A program made the position numbers and the translations under genes. This document shows positions 24,545 to 32,862 of a stretch of 64,000 nucleotides of DNA, piece by piece. Under the pieces are notes generated by a model, which made no database searches, was not told the origin of the DNA, and saw nothing but the letters and a program-made list of their open reading frames with translations. Position 1 is the stretch's first letter; each line of letters opens with the position of its first letter. Source of the stretch: Rhodococcus sp. 105337. GTDB taxonomy: Bacteria > Actinomycetota > Actinomycetes > Mycobacteriales > Mycobacteriaceae. The stretch is taken from NCBI RefSeq assembly GCF_012844225.1, contig NZ_JABAGQ010000003.1:1-64000 (forward strand), in the 5' to 3' direction.

Positions 24545-26830
24545 ATGGATACGGGCGTCGACCGAGCACCGAGCCTGCCCCGAGGCGGGAGCCTGCTCGC
24601 ACTGCTGAGCATCCTGCTCATCGGCTTCGCCGTAGCAGTGTTCCCGTCTTTTCCCGAACCGCTCGATGCCGGTGCTCCGCCCGAGGTCTTCAGCGCCGGA
24701 CGCGCCGCCACCCATATCGACGCGATCGCCACGACGCCCCGTGTTCCGGGCACGCCCGAGCACACCGCAGCGCGCGACTACCTCGTCGCCACCCTCCAGG
24801 AACTCGGATGGCGCACCACGGTTCAGTCCGGCGTCGGATGGACGACGAACGACGATCCACCCGAACAACGCGGCGCCCGGGTCGGGAACATCATCGCGAT
24901 GGTCCCCGGTTCCGATCCCACCGGAACCGTAGTGCTCGCCGCTCATTACGACACGGTGGTCGGATCACCCGGCGCGGGCGACGACGGGATCGGGGTGAGC
25001 ACCGCACTGGAAACGGCACGGGCCCTCGGTGTCGGTCCCGCGCCGCGCAACGACATCATGGTGCTGCTCACCGACGGTGAGGAGAACGGACTGCTCGGCT
25101 CCCAGGTGTTCACCCGGTCGCGTTCACCCGCACTCGGCCCGACGGTCGTCCTCAACCACGAGGCCCGCGGCAATGCGGGAATCCCGATGACTTTCCGGAT
25201 GACCTTCCCCAACGGCGCTCTGCTCGACGCACTCACCCGATCGCCGTGGGCGGAGGCGGACTCCCTCACCCAGCTGGCATTCGAGGCGCTCCCCAACGAC
25301 ACCGATTTCAGCAACTTCGCCGACACCGGTTTCTCCGGATTCGACACGGCGATCGCGTCGGGTTCCGCGTACTACCACAGCCCGCTCGACACGACGGACC
25401 GACTGAGCCAGGAGTCGCTTCAGCAGATGGGCGAGACCTCCCTGGCCACGGCCCGGGCCCTCGCGGACACGGACCTGCTGACGCTCGACGACGCGGGACA
25501 CGAAGTCGTCTCGCTCGTGCCCTGGGGGCTGATCCACTATCCCCGGTGGGTGGAAATTGCCGGCGCGGTGCTCCTCGCCGTCGGGGCCGCCGTTCTGGTA
25601 GTCGTACGGATCCGCCGCCGCGAAGCGACGATTCGTCAGATCCTCGCCACCGGCGCTGCCGCGCCCGTCGCAGGGATCGCGTCGGCGGGGATCGCCTGGC
25701 TCCCGTGGTGGCTCGCTCAGCAGGTGGCGCCCGGCATGGCATCACCTGTTACCGAGGAACCGTACCGTCCCGGACCGTTCCAGCTCGCGGCTGTCGTTGC
25801 CGCACTGTGTGTTCTCATTCTCGTCATTGCTGCGCTCCGGCGACGGGTGCCCGGTCCCGCCGTCACCTGCGGGATCTTCGTTGCCATCGCTGTCCTAGCC
25901 TTGGCGGGCACGCCCTTTCCCGGGGTCGCATCGGCGCTGGTGCTGCCCGTCCTGCCCACAGTGATCGCCGTGCTCGTCACACTGGCTCTGCCCGCCGAGG
26001 CGCTCTGGTGGCGTCTTGCCGTGCTGACGGTCGGCGCGCTCCCCGGAGCGGTGCTGGGCGCCGGTGCGGTTCTCGTGTCGTTCGACGCGGGGTTGGTTGC
26101 CGGTGCCTCCGCTGCCGGCGCGTTCGTTCTCATCACGTTCGCGGCGACCGCACCGCTCTGGGAACCGGTCCTGCGGCCGACGAAGGTCTGGTTGTCCGCG
26201 GTCACCGCGGTGGTCCTCGTCCTGGTGTGCACCGCGACAGCCGGCTTCGTCAACCGGGACGGGGCGACGGATCAGCGTCAGGAATTCCTCTGGTACGCCC
26301 TCGACACCGACAACGGCACAGCGACCTGGGCATCCCCGGACGCACCTCGCTCCGAGTGGAGCGAGGGCTTGCTCTCCGCGTCCGCTTCGCCGCTCCCGGA
26401 CCTGTTCCCGTGGCGTGGCGACCAATCGCTGTCGCAGGGTCCGGCGCCGGTGTCCGATCTGGCACCGCCCGACGTCGAAGTTCTCGAGGACACGAGTTCG
26501 GGTGGGGCGCGAGAACTCCGTCTGCGCCTGTCGTCGCCCAGAGGGGCTCACGCCGTGGGTCTGTGGGTCGACAGCACGACGGCAACGGTGCACGGTGCGA
26601 CCGTCGACGGTCAGCGAGCCGAGCCGTCCTCCGACTTCGGATTCATGTTCTGGGCGCCGGGCCCGAACGGCACCGAGGTCACACTCACGCTGAGTGTGCT
26701 CAGCGATCGGCTCGGTGTCCGGGTGAGCGATCTTTCGGGCGACCTGTCGGTGGTGCCCGGCTACGAGCCGCCGACCGATCGGGTGGTGACGCAACCCGAT
26801 GTCGTGGTCACCCGCACGCTCGAGATCTGA
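24545..26830 (+). CDS. Membrane-anchored M28-family metallopeptidase
   Basis: The 761-residue protein has an N-terminal membrane anchor (LLALLSILLIGFAVAVF, about 16-33), a zinc peptidase domain of M28 type with AAHYDTVVGSPGAGDDGIGV cut as HYD (about 134) and DDG (145), DGEENG (178), NHEARG, and SAYYHSPLDT (His about 278), then some eight membrane helices from about 330 to 560 and a C-terminal soluble domain. This is the layout of fungal vacuolar membrane protease/Fxna-like aminopeptidases. The catalytic domain probably lies outside the membrane. Start ATG 24545 is chosen because the anchor follows at once. It probably cleaves peptides at the cell surface; partner unknown. Confidence 0.88.
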   Translation: MDTGVDRAPSLPRGGSLLALLSILLIGFAVAVFPSFPEPLDAGAPPEVFSAGRAATHIDAIATTPRVPGTPEHTAARDYLVATLQELGWRTTVQSGVGWTTNDDPPEQRGARVGNIIAMVPGSDPTGTVVLAAHYDTVVGSPGAGDDGIGVSTALETARALGVGPAPRNDIMVLLTDGEENGLLGSQVFTRSRSPALGPTVVLNHEARGNAGIPMTFRMTFPNGALLDALTRSPWAEADSLTQLAFEALPNDTDFSNFADTGFSGFDTAIASGSAYYHSPLDTTDRLSQESLQQMGETSLATARALADTDLLTLDDAGHEVVSLVPWGLIHYPRWVEIAGAVLLAVGAAVLVVVRIRRREATIRQILATGAAAPVAGIASAGIAWLPWWLAQQVAPGMASPVTEEPYRPGPFQLAAVVAALCVLILVIAALRRRVPGPAVTCGIFVAIAVLALAGTPFPGVASALVLPVLPTVIAVLVTLALPAEALWWRLAVLTVGALPGAVLGAGAVLVSFDAGLVAGASAAGAFVLITFAATAPLWEPVLRPTKVWLSAVTAVVLVLVCTATAGFVNRDGATDQRQEFLWYALDTDNGTATWASPDAPRSEWSEGLLSASASPLPDLFPWRGDQSLSQGPAPVSDLAPPDVEVLEDTSSGGARELRLRLSSPRGAHAVGLWVDSTTATVHGATVDGQRAEPSSDFGFMFWAPGPNGTEVTLTLSVLSDRLGVRVSDLSGDLSVVPGYEPPTDRVVTQPDVVVTRTLEI

Positions 26831-26854
26831 GCGCCGGACGTTCTGCCTACCGGA

Positions 26855-28363
26855 TCAATCCCACTGGTGAACGGGGTTGCCCTCGAGCATGTTCCCCACG
26901 TACTCACCCATCATCCCTCGGAGCGCGGTACGCCGGTCTTCGCCCGACGCTTCCCGCTTGGCGACGTGCTCGCGCTGCCACGCCGCGCCGGTCCTCCGGT
27001 TGCCGCACCGGCCCTCGATGATCCCGAGGTACCGATCGCGGGCTTTCGACGAGAGGCCGAACGCCTCGAGCCCCTTGTCGGCCAAGGGCAGCAGACACCG
27101 CAGGACGAGTTCGTCGGCACCCACCCAGCCGATCTTCGGCCAGTACAGTCTGGCGTCGAGACCGAACTTCGCGCCGAGGACCAGGTTCTTCTCGGCCGCA
27201 TCGAAACTCATCTGGCGCCACAGGGGTTCGTCGGCGTCGACGAGCGCGCGGAGGGCGCCGTAGTAGAACGCCGCGTTCGCCATCGTGTCGAGCACCGTCG
27301 GCCCGGCGGGCAGCACACGGTTTTCGACGCGCAGGTGCGCATGCCCGTCGCTGATGTCGTACACCGGACGGTTCCAGCGATAGATCGTGCCGTTGTGCAT
27401 CTGGAGTTCCCGCAGTTCGGGAATCCGGCCGGCATCGAGTTCGGCCATCGGATCCGAATCGCTCACCTCGGGCAGCAGCGCCGTGAAATAGCGGGAGTTC
27501 TCCTCGAACAGGTCGAGGGGAGATTCGATCCAGCGCTCACCGAACCACACTCGAGGCCGCACGCCCTGGTTCTTCAACTCGAACGGGCGAGTGTCGGTGG
27601 CCTGTGCGAACAACGGGATCCGGCTCTCGTGCCACAGCGACTTGCCTGCGAAGAACGGTGAGTTGGCACCGAGGGCAACCTGGACGCCGGCGAGACACTG
27701 CGCCGCATTCCAGTGCGGTGCGAAGTCCTCGGGTGCGACCCGCAGGTGCAACTGCAACGACGTGCACGCGGCTTCGGGGACGACCGAATTCATGTCCTCG
27801 CGAAGAGATTCCACTTCGTCGGTCCCCGGAAGCGGTACGCCGTCCAGGTCCAGTTCGAGGTCTTCTCCGCGGGCCGCGAAAATCTGCTCGTTGAGAGCCT
27901 CGTAGCGCGGATTGGCGGTGATGCGGTCCCGTCCGAGGTGGTCGAGTTCGAGAGTGGGGAGCATCCCGATCATCACGAGTTGGGCATTGTGCCGGTGCAT
28001 CCGGTCGGCGGCGCGCCGCAACGAAGACCGGAGAGACTCTTCGAGCTCGAGGGTCGCGTCACCGGTCAGCGGACCCGGCTCGACGTTCATCTCGACGTTG
28101 AACTGGCCGAGTTCGGTCTGGAAGACGGCGTGATCGTCGATCGCCTGCAGCACCTCGATGTTCGACATCGCGGGAGCCATGTCGTCCTGGACGAGGTTGA
28201 ACTCGATCTCCATGCCGAGCTGCGGTTCCGGCGACGAATGCACGTCGACGAACATGTCCTCGCGCAGCATCCGCTCGAGCGCGCCGATGCAGTCGCGCAC
28301 CTTACGGCGAAATGCCCGCCGGTCGGCGCCGGTGAACGAACGTGCCGAAATCTCGGTGCCCAT
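26855..28363 (-). CDS. Glutamate-cysteine ligase family 2 (GCS2)-like protein
   Basis: The 502-residue protein has the GCS2 pattern: GMEIEFNLV near residue 50, ELGQFNVEMNVEP near 85, HLRVAPEDFAPHWNAAQ near 205, GANSPFFAGKSLWHESRIPLF cut as GANSPFFAGK, and the late HAHLRVENRVLPAGPTVLD region with the ENR motif. GCS2 proteins ligate glutamate to an amine or cysteine using ATP; actinobacterial relatives include EgtA and carboxylate-amine ligases. Long ~500-residue versions occur in Mycobacteriales without a firm role. It converges on the M28 peptidase with 24 bases between stops. Ligase chemistry likely, substrate not known. Confidence 0.85.
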   Translation of the reverse strand: MGTEISARSFTGADRRAFRRKVRDCIGALERMLREDMFVDVHSSPEPQLGMEIEFNLVQDDMAPAMSNIEVLQAIDDHAVFQTELGQFNVEMNVEPGPLTGDATLELEESLRSSLRRAADRMHRHNAQLVMIGMLPTLELDHLGRDRITANPRYEALNEQIFAARGEDLELDLDGVPLPGTDEVESLREDMNSVVPEAACTSLQLHLRVAPEDFAPHWNAAQCLAGVQVALGANSPFFAGKSLWHESRIPLFAQATDTRPFELKNQGVRPRVWFGERWIESPLDLFEENSRYFTALLPEVSDSDPMAELDAGRIPELRELQMHNGTIYRWNRPVYDISDGHAHLRVENRVLPAGPTVLDTMANAAFYYGALRALVDADEPLWRQMSFDAAEKNLVLGAKFGLDARLYWPKIGWVGADELVLRCLLPLADKGLEAFGLSSKARDRYLGIIEGRCGNRRTGAAWQREHVAKREASGEDRRTALRGMMGEYVGNMLEGNPVHQWD

Positions 28364-28438
28364 GGAACCCCCGGTCGCGCCGACGTCTGTCTCGGAACAA
28401 GCCTAACGCTCGGACGGCCGCCCGCAGGGATCAGGCGA

Positions 28439-29272
28439 TCAGACGGCGCGGAAGTTGTCCCAGTCCGCGACGACACCGCGGTTGTTGAGCCACGCGTTGG
28501 GGTCGACCTTCGTGCCGTCCTGATCCCAGACCTCGAAGTGGAGGTGCGGACCGGTGGACCAGCCGAGGTTGCCGACGGTCGCGATCTGCTGTCCGGCGGC
28601 GACACGCTCACCGGGAGAAACCTGGTAGGTGTCGACGTGACCGTAGACGGCGGTGGTGCCGTCGTCGTTGAGCACGCGCACCCACTGTCCGTATCCGGAG
28701 GCCGCACCGGCGTCGAGCACGGTGCCGTCGGATGCGGAGGAGATCGGGGTGCCGATCGGCGCGGCGACGTCGATGCCGCCGTGGTGCGCGCCCCAGCGAG
28801 CACCGAAATCGGAGGTGAGCGTGCCGGACACAGGCTGCACGGTGCTCGGCTTGATCGGGTTCAGACTGTCCAGCCAGTTGTTTCCACCGGCGAACTGGTC
28901 GACGAGCTGCGTGATCTCGGCCGGAAGCTGCGGGGCGTCCTGCGCGGCTTGCGTGGTGACACCGGGGATCGCCGGAACCTCGACACCCGCGGGCAGCAGG
29001 CCCTCGGGCAGAGCGAACGGGAGCGTTCCGGTCGTGGGCGCTTCGGTGTGGGCCGGCGCTTCGTGACCGGGATGCGCGGCGGCGGTACCGGCGGTGAACT
29101 GGGCGCCGACTGCGAAGAAGGCACCGGTAGCTGCGGCCACGGTCGCGGCCTTCACCGGCGCGGACGTACCGGTGGGCTCCACGCGGTGACGGCCCTTATT
29201 GGACGGGGAAAAGGAAAAATCGATATCGAAAGCATTTTCTTCGCGTGCGAGCTGGTGCCGTCCCACAGTCAT
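28439..29272 (-). CDS. Secreted M23-family peptidoglycan endopeptidase
   Basis: The 277-residue protein has a hydrophobic export segment (VKAATVAAATGAFFAVGAQF, about 40-60), an Ala/Pro linker, and a C-terminal LytM/M23 domain with zinc ligands in HHGGIDVAAPIGTPI and GPHLHFEVW. It should cut peptide cross-bridges in the wall. I chose ATG 29272 with a GGGAAA site upstream; a start 34 codons earlier (29374) would translate through the AT-rich probable promoter. Domain call is secure; the N-terminus is less sure. Confidence 0.9.
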   Translation of the reverse strand: MTVGRHQLAREENAFDIDFSFSPSNKGRHRVEPTGTSAPVKAATVAAATGAFFAVGAQFTAGTAAAHPGHEAPAHTEAPTTGTLPFALPEGLLPAGVEVPAIPGVTTQAAQDAPQLPAEITQLVDQFAGGNNWLDSLNPIKPSTVQPVSGTLTSDFGARWGAHHGGIDVAAPIGTPISSASDGTVLDAGAASGYGQWVRVLNDDGTTAVYGHVDTYQVSPGERVAAGQQIATVGNLGWSTGPHLHFEVWDQDGTKVDPNAWLNNRGVVADWDNFRAV

Positions 29273-29329
29273 TTTCCCGTTCGTCGTCCCGATTTCGAGC
29301 TGGGCCTCCGGTGGCCCGTCGTTCCTGGC

Positions 29330-29395
29330 GACCCAAGGTAACAAAACGATATAGGGATGCGCCAGCGTGATCATCTCTTAATCTCAGGGTGCGGG
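29330..29395 (-). promoter_or_regulatory. AT-rich probable promoter/leader of the M23 gene
   Basis: This stretch contains the only AT-rich run in a 240-base gap: TATATCG and GTTTTGTTACC on the minus strand, followed by a leader to 29272. Similar GTTACC-containing leaders precede other wall hydrolases in this order as I recall, but I cannot name the regulator. A c-di-AMP riboswitch was looked for and not recognised. Confidence 0.35.
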
Positions 29396-29513
29396 ACAAC
29401 GGCCGATTCGACCCCCACCGGACCGACGCCGAGAGCCGTTCGCTTCGCCCCCGGCACCTGCCGCCCGCTACACTCACAGCGCGCCATGATCCGGTCCGCC
29501 GCCTCACGCGCGC

Positions 29514-29586
29514 GCCCTCGTAGCTCAGGGGATAGAGCACCGCTCTCCTAAAGCGGGTGTCGCAGGTTCGAATCCTGCCGGGGGCA
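29514..29586 (+). tRNA. tRNA-Arg (anticodon CCU)
   Basis: The 73-base gene folds fully: acceptor GCCCTCG with CGGGGGC (one T-G pair), D arm GCTC/GAGC, anticodon stem CCGCT/AGCGG with loop CTCCTAA giving anticodon CCT at 29547-29549, TPsiC arm GCAGG/CCTGC with TTCGAAT loop, discriminator A at 29586. CCA is not encoded. It reads AGG arginine codons, which are rare in this GC-rich DNA. Confidence 0.97.
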
Positions 29587-29594
29587 CAGAAGAA

Positions 29595-29646
29595 CGATCC
29601 GTCGCCCGGTACCGGCTTTCGCGAAGCTCGGACGGGCGACGGATCG
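29595..29646. terminator. Strong bidirectional hairpin after tRNA-Arg
   Basis: CGATCCGTCGCCCG (29595-29608) pairs perfectly with CGGGCGACGGATCG (29633-29646), a 14-bp stem; the 24-base loop has its own small GCTT/AAGC hairpin. It lies 8 bases after the tRNA and 16 bases after the stop of the convergent SDR gene, so it can end both transcripts. There is no long T-run. Confidence 0.7.
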
Positions 29647-29662
29647 CTTCGTACGGTCTTGC

Positions 29663-30502
29663 CTACTTGAGTGTGCTGCCGGCGTCGACTGTGAGAGTCA
29701 GGCCCGTGACATACCGGGATTCGTCCGACGCCAGGAAGAGCACAGCGTTGCTGATGTCTTCGGGTTCCACCCAGCCGATCGGCAGCACGTGCATGAACTG
29801 TGCCGCCACCTTCAGGTCGTCCGGTCCCGGATTCTCGAGGTCGGGGCGGAACATCTTCATGGCGCCCTCGTTCATGAACATCGGGGTGTTCACATTGGTG
29901 GGGTGCACCGTGTTGACGCGGATGAAGTGTTCACCCAGCTCGACTGCGAACGAGCGCATCAAACCGACGACACCGTGCTTGGCCGCGATGTACGGGCCCG
30001 TATTCGGATAGGCCTTGAGCCCGCCCACCGAACTCGTCAGGATGATCGAACCACCCTGCCCGCCCTCGATGATGTGGGGTACGGCTGCCTTCACCGTCTT
30101 CCAGACTCCCGACAGGTTGATGTCCTGCATTTCCTGCCAGTCGAACTCGTCGGTCTGGTGAAGCGGGGTTCCGCCCGTTCCGATCCCGGCGTTGGCGACG
30201 ATGATGTCGAGCCGCCCCAGTTGTGCGACCCCGTCGTCGACGGCGGCCTTGACCGCGTCGAAATCGCGGACGTCGGCTTGCACCGTCACGATCCGCCGGT
30301 TCAGGCCCTTGACCGCCTCGACGGTCTCGGCCATGTCCTCCGGAGTGGCCGGTTCGATCAGTGCGTTGTCCCTGATGGGGCCGCAGATGTCCAGGGCGAT
30401 GATGTCCGCGCCCTCTTGCGCCAATCGCACCGCGTGACTACGTCCCTGACCGCGCGCGGCACCGGTGACGAACGCGACCTTGCCTTCAACTCTTCCCGCC
30501 AT
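29663..30502 (-). CDS. Mycofactocin-coupled SDR oxidoreductase
   Basis: The 279-residue short-chain dehydrogenase has TGAARGQGRSHAVRLAQEGA at its NAD loop, NAG at about 105, catalytic Ser in SSVGG and YIAAK at about 170. The GQGRSHA loop and the following DIIALDICGPI insertion are marks of the mycofactocin-coupled subfamily (carveol dehydrogenase-like), which keep NADH bound and pass electrons to the peptide-derived cofactor mycofactocin. It follows the P450 and ferredoxin genes on the same strand with an 81-base gap, which suggests oxidation of an alcohol made by the P450, for example a terpenoid or steroid. The mycofactocin genes are not in this window. Confidence 0.92.
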   Translation of the reverse strand: MAGRVEGKVAFVTGAARGQGRSHAVRLAQEGADIIALDICGPIRDNALIEPATPEDMAETVEAVKGLNRRIVTVQADVRDFDAVKAAVDDGVAQLGRLDIIVANAGIGTGGTPLHQTDEFDWQEMQDINLSGVWKTVKAAVPHIIEGGQGGSIILTSSVGGLKAYPNTGPYIAAKHGVVGLMRSFAVELGEHFIRVNTVHPTNVNTPMFMNEGAMKMFRPDLENPGPDDLKVAAQFMHVLPIGWVEPEDISNAVLFLASDESRYVTGLTLTVDAGSTLK

Positions 30503-30583
30503 GAACTCCCTCTCTCATTGCGCCCCGGGTGATGACCCGGCGCGGTAACCGTGGGACTGCTTCAGTCGAATTGTGTTCGGGTA

Positions 30584-31864
30584 TCAGGGATTTCTGGTGT
30601 ACTCGATGTTCAGCTCGACAAGTCCGCGGAGCAGGAAGGTGGGCTCGTAGAGGAACTTCCGGTCGTCTTCCGGGCCGTGTGCGCTGTCGCTGATGCGGAT
30701 GTCGCTCATGCGGTCGAGCAACTTGTTGAGCGTGACGTGGCCTTCGATGCGGGCAAGCGGCGCGCCTGCGCACGTGTGCAGGCCCCGCCCGAATGCGATG
30801 TGATCGTGCGCGTTCTTGCGATCGAGCCGGAATTCGTTCGGGTTCTCGAACTTTCGCGGATCACGGTTGGCCGCTGCAAGGCTCAGCATGACCACGGTCC
30901 CCGCGCGGACCTCGACGTCGCCGATGGTGGTGTTCTTCTTCACCAGGCGGAAGTCGACCTTGGTCGGACTGTCGAATCGCAGCGACTCTTCCATGAAGGG
31001 TTTTACGAGGCTGCGATCCTCGCGCAAGATCTTCTGGTATTCCGGTCGTTCGCAGAGCACCCGCAGCGCCGAACTGAGTAGCTTCGTCACCGTTTCCTGG
31101 CCGGCGGCGAACAGGAAGGTCGCCGGCCGGACGAGCTCGAGCAGTTCCGGCGTGGTCCCGTCCGGATACGTTGCCGCTGCCAGACCACTGAGAATGTCCC
31201 CGCGGGGTTCACGTCGCCGCTCGGCGAGGTAACCGGAGAAGCGGTCGTCGAGGTACTCGAGCGGATTGACCGCGACCGTTCTGTGGTCGAGTGCCCCCAC
31301 CGGGATACCGGATCGCTCGGCGGCACCGAGTGCGAAACGGAACTCCTCGCGGTCCTCCTCCGGAACTCCCAGAAGATCTGTGATCGCCAGAGTGGCAAAC
31401 GGTTTGGCGTACTGTCCGAGGAACTCGCAGTGCTCGTCATCGAAGAATTCGTCGAGCACCTGGTCCGCGAGCGACCACAGGTACTCCTCGTTTTCCTTCA
31501 GCCGCTTCGGTGTGAGGAGCCGGCCCAGCAACGAGCGTGCACGCGTGTGGTCGGGAGGATCCATCACGACCATGTGTTCCGAGATCGGAAAGAGGTGACG
31601 GTGCGCCGCGATCTGGTCCGTGATGTCGTCGCCCTCGGGTTCGAACGGCAACGGCGGAAACGGCCCGCCGATGGCGTTGACCGCGGAGAGCGCCTCGGAG
31701 TTCTTGAAGCCCTCGACAACCTCCGGATATCCGGTGACCACCATGACGCCGTAGTTCGGTTCGCGGAACACGGGATTCCGGCTTCGGAGGTGGTCGAAAT
31801 AGTCGAAGGGGCTTTGCGCCAGGTCGCCGTCGGAGAAGTAGTCGGCTGAGGCGAGATCGGTCAT
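30584..31864 (-). CDS. Cytochrome P450
   Basis: The 426-residue bacterial P450 has the I-helix FLFAAGQETVTKLL, the K-helix EESLRFDSP (ExxR), and the haem-ligand loop FGRGLHTCAGAPLAR with its Cys near 360. It is soluble (no membrane anchor) and so needs a separate electron supply, met by the ferredoxin gene 4 bases upstream. The I-helix acid/alcohol pair is Glu-Thr, which is adequate for O2 activation. Start ATG 31864 was chosen to leave only that gap. With the SDR downstream it looks like a hydroxylation-then-oxidation route. CYP family and substrate cannot be assigned by eye. Confidence 0.94.
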   Translation of the reverse strand: MTDLASADYFSDGDLAQSPFDYFDHLRSRNPVFREPNYGVMVVTGYPEVVEGFKNSEALSAVNAIGGPFPPLPFEPEGDDITDQIAAHRHLFPISEHMVVMDPPDHTRARSLLGRLLTPKRLKENEEYLWSLADQVLDEFFDDEHCEFLGQYAKPFATLAITDLLGVPEEDREEFRFALGAAERSGIPVGALDHRTVAVNPLEYLDDRFSGYLAERRREPRGDILSGLAAATYPDGTTPELLELVRPATFLFAAGQETVTKLLSSALRVLCERPEYQKILREDRSLVKPFMEESLRFDSPTKVDFRLVKKNTTIGDVEVRAGTVVMLSLAAANRDPRKFENPNEFRLDRKNAHDHIAFGRGLHTCAGAPLARIEGHVTLNKLLDRMSDIRISDSAHGPEDDRKFLYEPTFLLRGLVELNIEYTRNP

Positions 31865-31868
31865 CGGT

Positions 31869-32111
31869 TCACTGACCTTTCGGTGAACGAGTGGAGGTGG
31901 TGGAGGAGTCCTCGCGGATACCGATGGCCTGGCGCGGGCATGCACTCACGGCCGAGTGCGCCTTGGGCCACAAAGCTTCCGGTGGTGTCTCGTTGCACGT
32001 CGCGATGTCGTCGTCGGCGAGTTCGAAAATCTCGGGGGCGATCTCGACACACAACGCGTGGGCCTCGCACATATCGCGATCGATGTGCAGGCGCTTCGGT
32101 GGTCCCGTCAT
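31869..32111 (-). CDS. P450-associated small ferredoxin with an unusual cluster motif
   Basis: The 80-residue ferredoxin has CEAHALC early and ACPRQAI late, the C-x2-x-x2-C...CP pattern of 3Fe-4S ferredoxins that serve P450s, with His at the place where a fourth Cys would sit in a 4Fe-4S protein. Mycobacterial CYP ferredoxins show the same variability. It should pass electrons from a reductase, not in this window, to the P450. I chose ATG 32111 over one 16 codons upstream by family length. It is the first gene of a ferredoxin-P450-SDR operon, divergent from the TetR gene at 32253. Confidence 0.9.
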   Translation of the reverse strand: MTGPPKRLHIDRDMCEAHALCVEIAPEIFELADDDIATCNETPPEALWPKAHSAVSACPRQAIGIREDSSTTSTRSPKGQ

Positions 32112-32189
32112 CGGGCGCTCCAAAGGGTGAAGTCGGGCCCGGACGGCGAGAGCACGCATTCGGCGTGAATGCCGTCCGATGTACGGTGA

Positions 32190-32225
32190 GTAACGGTGTT
32201 ACCGGCGTCACGGTAACTCTGTTAT
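32190..32225. promoter_or_regulatory. Pair of GTAAC-N3-GTTAC palindromes, probable TetR operators
   Basis: GTAAC-GGT-GTTAC (32190-32202, perfect) and GTAAC-TCT-GTTAT (32213-32225, one mismatch) are spaced 23 bases start to start. Between them GTTACC and GGTAAC also form a nested inverted pair. They lie between the ferredoxin start (32111) and the TetR start (32253), as expected for a regulator binding two adjacent sites. Confidence 0.7.
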
Positions 32226-32252
32226 CCGAGGACGGCAAGGGAATTGGTAGAA

Positions 32253-32840
32253 ATGGAGAACACCATTTTGCGCGACGGCGAGGACCGACTTCTCGACAGC
32301 GTCGTAGAACTGCTCGACGAGGGAGGATTCGAGGCGGTCCAGCTACGCGAGGTGGCCCGCCGCGCACGCATATCGCTGTCGACCGTCTACAAGCACTACG
32401 CCACCCGCGACGTCCTCATTCTCGCCGCGATCGAGCGCTGGATGGAGAGCAACCACTCGGCCCTCGTTCCGCAGACCCGGCACGCGGACGAGCCGTTGCA
32501 CCCGGCCATGATGAGAGTCCTGCGCGCGATCTTCGAGCCGTGGGAGAAGCACCCGCACATGCTTCTCGCCTACTTCCAGGTGAGAGCCGCACCTGGCGGC
32601 GAAGGACTGCACATGCGGGGCTTCGATCCGGTCGTCCCTGTAGGCATGGCGGTCCTGTCCGACGTCGACCCCGGCTTCGTCGCCGAACTGAGGTCCATCC
32701 TGTCGAGCGTTGTCTACGGTCTGGTCGGACGCTGCCGCGACGGCGACATCGCCATCCACGACATCATGCCCACCATCGACCGGACGGTCTTCTGGCTCAC
32801 CACCGGGTACGAAGCGACGCTCAGGGGCAGCGAGTCGTGA
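32253..32840 (+). CDS. TetR-family regulator of the ferredoxin-P450-SDR operon
   Basis: The 195-residue protein has a classic TetR HTH (QLREVARRARISLSTVYKHY, around 30-50) and an effector domain with EPWEKHPHMLLAYFQVR. ATG 32253 is preferred over a TTG three codons upstream. Divergence from the P450 operon and the paired palindromes upstream support local control. The N-terminal HTH resembles regulators of steroid and terpenoid catabolism, but the ligand is not known. Confidence 0.88.
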   Translation: MENTILRDGEDRLLDSVVELLDEGGFEAVQLREVARRARISLSTVYKHYATRDVLILAAIERWMESNHSALVPQTRHADEPLHPAMMRVLRAIFEPWEKHPHMLLAYFQVRAAPGGEGLHMRGFDPVVPVGMAVLSDVDPGFVAELRSILSSVVYGLVGRCRDGDIAIHDIMPTIDRTVFWLTTGYEATLRGSES

Positions 32841-32862
32841 GCGCGGCGCGGTCTCTCGAACG

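Noticed and set aside
29273-29480. c-di-AMP (ydaO-type) riboswitch before the M23 gene
   Set aside because: The expected conserved stretches and pairing of the ydaO fold could not be found on the minus strand.
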